Assembly: GCA_023460715.1 (NCBI GenBank)
Contig: JAEWPH010000087.1
Coordinates: forward strand, 1-17,802
DNA: 17,802 nucleotides
Source of the DNA: Pseudomonadota bacterium
GTDB taxonomy: Bacteria > Pseudomonadota > Gammaproteobacteria > Burkholderiales > Burkholderiaceae_C
Reading direction: 5' to 3'
Positions 14,227-17,802 of this stretch are shown one piece after another. The notes under the pieces were generated by a model. The model saw only the letters and a program-made list of their open reading frames with translations. It made no database searches and was not told where the DNA came from. Both the position numbers and the translations under genes were made by a program. The stretch's first letter is position 1. Each line of letters starts with the position of its first letter.

Positions 14227-15084
14227 TCAGGGCGTGCTGCCCGCCGCGGCGGGGCCTGTGGGCAGGCCCGTGTCCAGCGCAGCGACAAGCGGCGGCTGGA
14301 TCCAGCGACCGAACACCACCGCGCAGGCCAGGGCCATGCACGCCCAGAAGGTGGCGGCGATCCAGGCCGTGGCCTGCAGGAAGCGGGCGTCCAGCGCCTG
14401 CAGCTGGCGGTGGGCCTCGCCGCTGAAGCCCGCCAGCGGATCCGCCGTGATGTGGGGCGCGCCCCACACGAAGGGCGCCGCCAGCAGCACGGCGGCCACC
14501 ACGAAACGCCAGGCGTGCCTGCCAGAGGCCAGTACTGCGCAGGCCGCGGCAGCACTGCCGGCCGCCATCAGCCACCAGCCCTGGCGTGAGCCCAGCCGGG
14601 CGGCGTCCATGCCGGGAATCTCGGCCGGCAGGCCCAGTGCGGGCCATTGGTAGAGGCTGAGCCAGCCGGCGGCGGCCACGGCCGCGGCCAAGCGTAGCGG
14701 CGAACGCGTGGCGCCCCGCTGCCAGACCCACACGCCCATCACCGCCAGCACCAGCAGCGCCATGCTCAGCGCATGCAGCACGTTGGCCACCCACGTCCAG
14801 AAGGTGCGCTCTGCGCCATCGGCCGGGCTCCAGGGTTCAGGGGCCGGGGCATCGGCGGCTGCGGCGGCCGCCTGCGCGGGGGCGTGCGCAGCATGGGCGC
14901 TGTGGCCGGGCTGGGCGGCTTCAGGCACCGGGGACGCGGCGGCCGGTTCGGCCTTCTGATCCTCGAAGGTCTCCGCGGCCAGGATGATGGGCACGGCCCA
15001 GCGCTGGTGCACCCCGGTTTGCACGGAACCCACCAGCAGGGCCGCGGCCAGAGCAGCCCAGAACAGACGTTGGAACAAGGCCAT
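14227..15084 (-). CDS. cbtA: CbtA, cobalt transporter subunit
   Basis: A 285-aa inner-membrane protein of the CbtA family, predicted to take up cobalt together with CbtB. It has about five hydrophobic segments (8-22, 98-120, 131-146, 168-186, 192-208, with another at 240-258). The hallmark PALGLPAEIPGMDAARLGSR (148-167) is followed by a tryptophan pair and APFVWGAPH (203-211). A long hydrophilic Ala/Pro loop between helices 1 and 2 carries a His cluster, HSAHAAH (61-67), which may gather metal. The start is ATG 15084 with AGGAGG 8 nt upstream. It follows cbtB by 36 bp in one transcript. The family link to cobalt is a genomic-context prediction from its frequent association with cobalamin genes; none is in this window. 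Confidence 0.9.
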   Translation of the reverse strand: MALFQRLFWAALAAALLVGSVQTGVHQRWAVPIILAAETFEDQKAEPAAASPVPEAAQPGHSAHAAHAPAQAAAAAADAPAPEPWSPADGAERTFWTWVANVLHALSMALLVLAVMGVWVWQRGATRSPLRLAAAVAAAGWLSLYQWPALGLPAEIPGMDAARLGSRQGWWLMAAGSAAAACAVLASGRHAWRFVVAAVLLAAPFVWGAPHITADPLAGFSGEAHRQLQALDARFLQATAWIAATFWACMALACAVVFGRWIQPPLVAALDTGLPTGPAAAGSTP

Positions 15085-15120
15085 CAGACAGTCCTCCTGC
15101 GCGTGGCGCGCCGATGCGGC

Positions 15121-15333
15121 TCAGTGGCAGGGCTTGACGGTGACGTGGCGCACGTCGTGCGCGGCGTTGTGGGCCAGCGGGCTGTCGGCAAAGGCCACGC
15201 CGTACAGCAGCACCAGGCCCAGGCCAGCCGCAGCAGCCAGCGGGCGCCACAGCTGCGTGGCCTGGACGGAAGCGATGGCAACGGGGTCCGTGCTCTGCAC
15301 GGCAGGGGCGGAAGACGAAGGCAGGGGATTCAT
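15121..15333 (-). CDS. cbtB: CbtB, small cobalt transporter subunit
   Basis: A 70-aa protein with a hydrophilic Ser/Pro N-terminus, one transmembrane helix (about 31-48), and the CbtB histidine signature at the C-terminus: AHNAAHDVRH followed by PCH at the very end (His55, His59, His63, His70). This motif is thought to bind the metal on the outer face. The start is ATG 15333 (MNPLPSSS) with GAGG 9 nt upstream. The frame stays open to 15501, but the added sequence has no family features. It is the first gene of cbtBA. Many relatives are under a cobalamin riboswitch; I could not find one in the leader. Confidence 0.9.
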   Translation of the reverse strand: MNPLPSSSAPAVQSTDPVAIASVQATQLWRPLAAAAGLGLVLLYGVAFADSPLAHNAAHDVRHVTVKPCH

Positions 15334-15436
15334 GGCGCACAACCTCGGCAGGCAGGGGTGGAACACAGCCAGAACGACAGGACTCGGCAAGATGCCGCCA
15401 GGCATTCGCGCTGGCACGTCGGTGATGGCACGGCGC

Positions 15437-15442
15437 AGTATA
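15437..15442 (-). promoter_or_regulatory. Possible -10 element for cbtBA
   Basis: On the minus strand TATACT matches the sigma-70 -10 consensus at five of six positions and lies about 104 bp before the cbtB start. The -35 at the right spacing is poor, so this rests on the -10 alone. Confidence 0.3.
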
Positions 15443-15507
15443 GGGCGGAGCGCAGCTGGGCGACATTTCTTATGAAACCAATGGGGCCTCAGCCCTTTCA
15501 TATCAAG

Positions 15508-15539
15508 CGCATGAAGCTATTATTTTGGTAGCAATACAC
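15508..15539 (+). repeat. AT-rich 32-bp intergenic repeat, copy 2
   Basis: Matches the minus strand of 9132-9163 at about 27 of 32 positions, starting CGCAT and ending in TACA plus one base. Its centre GCTAT...GTAGC (15516-15532) is a near-palindrome. It lies in the divergent gap between cbtB and the flavin-reductase gene. Confidence 0.55.
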
Positions 15540-15559
15540 ATCCTGGCGCCCTGGTGTAT
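15534..15559. promoter_or_regulatory. Dyad ATACAC-N14-GTGTAT before the flavin-reductase gene
   Basis: Perfect 6-bp inverted arms (15534-15539 and 15554-15559) enclose 14 bases with GGCGCC near the centre. The site ends 11 bp before the start codon, where a repressor would block transcription or translation. No Shine-Dalgarno is evident between it and the ATG. Confidence 0.35.
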
Positions 15560-15570
15560 CGTTTTGCGCC

Positions 15571-16224
15571 ATGAGCACGCCCGCCCCCTCTTCCTCCGCC
15601 CCGTCGCCATCCTCCATCCACAGCTACACGCCGCGCGACGGCCATGGGCTGCCGCACGATCCGTTCAACGCGATCGTGGGGCCGCGGCCCATCGGCTGGA
15701 TCGCCAGCCGCAGCGCGGCCGGGGCCGTCAACCTCGCGCCCTACAGCTTTTTCAACGCCTTCAACTACACGCCGCCCATCGTCGGCTTTGCCAGCATCGG
15801 CGCCAAGGACACGCTGCGCAACGTGCAGGAGACGGGCGAGTTCGTGTGGAACCTGGCCACGCGCCCGCTGGCCGAGGCCATGAACCAGACCTGCGCCGCC
15901 GTGGCGCCCGAGGTGGACGAGTTCCAGCTGGCCGGCCTGACCGCCCTGCCCTCCGACACCGTCGCCGTGCCCCGCGTGGCCGAGAGCCCGGTCACCTTCG
16001 AATGCCGCTGCACGCAGATCCTGCAGCTGCAGGGCGTGGACGGCGTGGCCGTGCCCACCTGGCTGGTGCTGGGCGAAGTGGTGCGCGTGCACATCGACCG
16101 CACGCTGCTGGTGGACGGCATCTACGACACGGCGACGGGCCAGCCCATCCTGCGCGGGGGCGGGCCGGCGGATTACTTCGGCATCGGGGCGGAGCAGCGG
16201 TTTCTGATGCACCGGCCCCGCTAA
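15571..16224 (+). CDS. Flavin reductase-like, FMN-binding split-barrel protein
   Basis: A 217-aa protein of the flavoprotein oxygenase / flavin reductase (DIM6/NTAB) group. After a Ser/Pro-rich N-terminus (1-17), it has GPRPIGWIASRSAAGAVNLAPYSFFNAFNYTPPIVGFAS (37-75), the conserved FMN-binding strand-loop-strand of this group. NVQETGEFVWNLAT (84-97) and LVLGEVVRVHID (165-176) are further family blocks. Members bind FMN in a split beta-barrel and act as NAD(P)H:flavin reductases or small oxygenases. No partner monooxygenase is nearby, so the reaction is open. ATG 15571 lacks a clear Shine-Dalgarno. The gene stands alone, divergent from cbtBA, and its stop is immediately followed by element B. 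Confidence 0.88.
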   Translation: MSTPAPSSSAPSPSSIHSYTPRDGHGLPHDPFNAIVGPRPIGWIASRSAAGAVNLAPYSFFNAFNYTPPIVGFASIGAKDTLRNVQETGEFVWNLATRPLAEAMNQTCAAVAPEVDEFQLAGLTALPSDTVAVPRVAESPVTFECRCTQILQLQGVDGVAVPTWLVLGEVVRVHIDRTLLVDGIYDTATGQPILRGGGPADYFGIGAEQRFLMHRPR

Positions 16225-16491
16225 GAACGTGTTGACGACCTCGCAGGGGTCGCGCTGGAGCGCCATCGGGATGAGTGGAGGCTGCGGGTGCGCCGCATGG
16301 GCTCGTACCCATGCAAGCGGCCGGGGCCTTCAATCACCCGATTTCGCTTCAACCCGAAGGGCAGCGGTGTGGGCGGGCGGTCTGCAGCGTTGCAGCGCTG
16401 GTGGATAGCCGAGCTATCCACTGCGCACCGCGCCTTGCATCCCATCCCGCCCGCACCGCTGCGCAACCCCTGGGAGATCGTCAACACGTTC
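16225..16491. repeat. Large nested palindrome (element B) between convergent genes
   Basis: Terminal inverted repeats of 31 bp, 16225-16255 and 16461-16491, match at 28 of 31 positions and begin GAACGTGTTGACGA. An inner pair follows: GCAGCGGTG(T/C)GGGCGGG on each side, converging on a perfect central stem GTGGATAGC/GCTATCCAC (16401-16421, 3-nt loop). The left half carries about 105 extra bases (16256-16360) that fold by themselves, including GCATGGG-N6-CCCATGC (16295-16314). The element starts right after the flavin-reductase stop and ends 32 bp before the stop of the convergent GNAT-like gene. No coding capacity and no obvious target duplication. I saw nothing in 16492-16523. Confidence 0.78.
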
Positions 16492-16523
16492 CAAGAAGCT
16501 GTTCAAAGCCGCACGGTCGTGGC

Positions 16524-17270
16524 TCAGCGCATGCCGGTGGCGGCCTGCAGGCGCGCCAGCGTCCAGCGGCGGCCGAGCAGAAAGCGGCGCGTCTGCAGTG
16601 CGTCCCGCACCGGCGGCGACACGGCCGGGCCCAGGTACGTGAGCGCCTTGTCCTGTACGCGCACGTAGCCGCTCAGGTGCTCGCAGGCCAGCCGGTCCCA
16701 CAGCGCATGGGCCCCCGGCGACTGGCGGGCGCCGGTGATGAGGCACATGCCGCCGTCCAGCGCCCAGCGGTACACGGCGGTGGCCAGGCCGCGGCGCTGG
16801 TAGGCAGGGGCATAGCGGGAATGCGGCGCGCGCAGGTGGCGGTCGGCCTGGCGGTTCAGTTCGACCAGGCGGTTAAAGACGGTGGTGCCGGCCAGGCAGC
16901 CGCGGCGCAGGTCTTCGATGTAGACATACGATTCGCCATCGGCCTCGCGGTAGTGCACCACCAGGTCGGGGTCGGTGAACAGGGGCATGCGGTCGATGCC
17001 GTGCAGGCGGTCGCCGGGCGTATGCAGGCGGCGGTGCAGCGCGGCGAGTTCGTCTTCGAGCGTGGCCGCGGGCGGGTCCACGTCGATGCGCAGCTCGGCA
17101 GGGCGCACGGGAGACGGCGGGGGGAACAGGGGCGCCGCAGGACGGCGCGACGGTGCGGCAACGCGCGGAAAGCGCCAGAGGACTGGACGCGGCAGCAGCG
17201 ACAGCGGCGGCGGCTTGGGCCAGGGCAGCCAAGACGAACCGCAGGGCGACAGAGACAGGGACAGGTGCAT
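16524..17270 (-). CDS. Probable GNAT-type acetyltransferase with proline-rich N-terminus
   Basis: A 248-aa protein. Residues 1-57 are low-complexity (LSLSLS, then Pro/Arg-rich) and look unstructured. The folded part begins near 60. SRYAPAYQRRGLATAVYRWAL (151-171) fits GNAT motif A, the acetyl-CoA pyrophosphate loop R/Q-x-x-G-x-A. It is followed by a helix and LITGARQSPGAHALWDRL (177-194), matching the motif B region in which the substrate-side residues lie. A preceding beta block, ESYVYIEDLRRGCLAGTTVFNRLVEL, would be the central sheet. Start at 17270: GGAG 8 nt upstream. The substrate is unknown. The fold call rests on motif A alone, so moderate confidence. Confidence 0.65.
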   Translation of the reverse strand: MHLSLSLSPCGSSWLPWPKPPPLSLLPRPVLWRFPRVAAPSRRPAAPLFPPPSPVRPAELRIDVDPPAATLEDELAALHRRLHTPGDRLHGIDRMPLFTDPDLVVHYREADGESYVYIEDLRRGCLAGTTVFNRLVELNRQADRHLRAPHSRYAPAYQRRGLATAVYRWALDGGMCLITGARQSPGAHALWDRLACEHLSGYVRVQDKALTYLGPAVSPPVRDALQTRRFLLGRRWTLARLQAATGMR

Positions 17271-17430
17271 GGGACGGGCTCCAGCGTGCGCGCCGCGCCC
17301 GGTGCGCGGCCCTCCGCAACGACAAAGCCGCGCATGCTAGGGCGAGATCGGCCGGTCGGGGCGATACCGCACCGGGGCAGTGCGACATCGGGCCCCGCCC
17401 TCCTCTTCGGATCGGCCCGGCAGAAACGGC

Positions 17431-17452
17431 AACGCGGCCCGGAGGCCGCGTT
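17431..17452. terminator. Perfect 9-bp stem with 4-nt loop (terminator-like)
   Basis: AACGCGGCC (17431-17439) and GGCCGCGTT (17444-17452) form a perfect stem around CGGA (TCCG on the minus strand, a stable tetraloop type). It lies about 66 bp past the stop of the peptidoglycan-binding gene on the minus strand. GTTGCCGTTTCT follows it on that strand, so the T tract is weak. Confidence 0.6.
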
Positions 17453-17467
17453 TCGGTGGGGGTCCGA

Positions 17468-17503
17468 GGGCAGGCCCGGGGCGCTCGCGCCCGGGGCCCG
17501 CCC
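17468..17503. terminator. GC-rich 16-bp hairpin after the peptidoglycan-binding gene
   Basis: The arms 17468-17483 and 17488-17503 pair at 14 of 16 positions around a CTCG/CGAG loop. With the stem at 17431-17452 it makes a tandem terminator region on the minus strand, 15 bp after the stop. It has no T-run of its own. Confidence 0.5.
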
Positions 17504-17518
17504 GTCAGGCTGTGCCGC

Positions 17519-17802
17519 TCAGCGCGACAGCGCGCCCTGCGTGGCCGTGTCCAGGCGGCCCGTCTGCGGAATGCCCTGCGCCTTCTGGAACTCGCGCAGC
17601 GCCTTGGTCGTGCGGGGACCGGCCGAGCCGTCGGGCGTGCCCACGTCGTAGCCCAGCGCGTTCAGGCGCTCCTGTGCCTCGCGCGTGGACATGGCCGCGC
17701 CCGCGCGCGTCTGCGATGGGGCCGCCGCGCCGTCCACCGTCAGGCGCCCGCCGCCGCCCAGGCCCTGGCCCTGCACGCTTTGCGCCTTGTAGTTGCGCAG
17801 CG
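17519..17802 (-). CDS. Peptidoglycan-binding domain protein, C-terminal part
   Basis: The minus-strand frame is open to the right edge, so the N-terminus is missing; about 94 residues are visible. After a Gly-rich linker, the last 55 residues form a PG_binding_1 domain: STREAQERLNALGYDVGTPDG, then AGPRTTKALREFQKAQGI, then TGRLDTATQGAL. This three-helix domain anchors cell-wall enzymes such as lytic transglycosylases or amidases to peptidoglycan. The GTG at 17776 is an internal Val rather than a start, because the upstream frame (LRNYKAQS) continues. Function of the missing part cannot be judged. Two strong hairpins follow the stop. Confidence 0.82.
   Translation of the reverse strand, partial: LRNYKAQSVQGQGLGGGGRLTVDGAAAPSQTRAGAAMSTREAQERLNALGYDVGTPDGSAGPRTTKALREFQKAQGIPQTGRLDTATQGALSR

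Noticed and set aside
15334..15470. Cobalamin riboswitch upstream of cbtB
   Set aside because: The minus-strand leader has small stems but not the conserved B12-box or core sequences, and only about 100 nt follow the possible -10, too short for a full element.
16256..16360. Small ORF inside element B
   Set aside because: Open frames there have no Shine-Dalgarno and are explained by the inverted-repeat structure and high GC.

Overview
The window is about 17.8 kb of GC-rich bacterial chromosome. Codon use, gene families and the dispersed intergenic repeats suggest a Betaproteobacterium of the Comamonadaceae, most like Acidovorax or Paracidovorax. This is judged from the sequence and memory only. 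There are no rRNA or tRNA genes, no CRISPR array, and no transposase, integrase or phage gene. It reads as ordinary metabolic chromosome with unusual intergenic DNA.

Layout. The left edge (2-289, +) is the 3' end of an EF-hand protein. A long minus-strand block follows, transcribed from about 6562 down to 455: an orotate-phosphoribosyltransferase-like protein, an M20-type carbamoylase or amidohydrolase (the two overlap by ATGA), a GntR/FCD regulator with an operator over its own start, and a polar-amino-acid-type ABC importer (binding protein, two permeases, ATPase). The regulator and binding-protein genes also overlap by ATGA. A triple-hairpin repeat separates the binding-protein gene from the membrane genes. 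Divergent from the block is a LysR regulator (6698-7618), followed by an LDHD-type D-lactate dehydrogenase (7713-9137).

From 9218 to 10691 lie three small plus-strand genes of unknown function: a secreted protein, a lipoprotein and a probably cytoplasmic protein. An HdeA-like periplasmic protein (10931-11350) follows a direct repeat that resembles a PmrA box. An MFS exporter (minus) and an AraC regulator (plus) are divergent at 11579-13821. Then come a tiny single-pass membrane protein, the cobalt-transport pair cbtB-cbtA (minus), a flavin-reductase-like FMN protein (plus), a GNAT-like protein (minus), and at the right edge the C-terminal part of a peptidoglycan-binding protein (minus).

How the genes may work together. 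The importer, hydrolase, PRTase-like protein and GntR regulator look like an uptake-and-cleavage module. The binding protein keeps the arginine that holds a ligand carboxylate but lacks the aspartate that normally holds a free alpha-amino group. The hydrolase belongs to the family that cleaves N-carbamoyl amino acids. Together these suggest an N-substituted (ureido) acid as substrate; this is inference.

The most striking non-coding features are two large imperfect palindromes, at 11419-11579 and 16225-16491. Each lies between two convergent genes and abuts a stop codon. They share an architecture: inverted ends beginning GAA(G/C)G and a central CATAGC or GATAGC stem. They may be a mobile, MITE-like or giant bidirectional-terminator element family.
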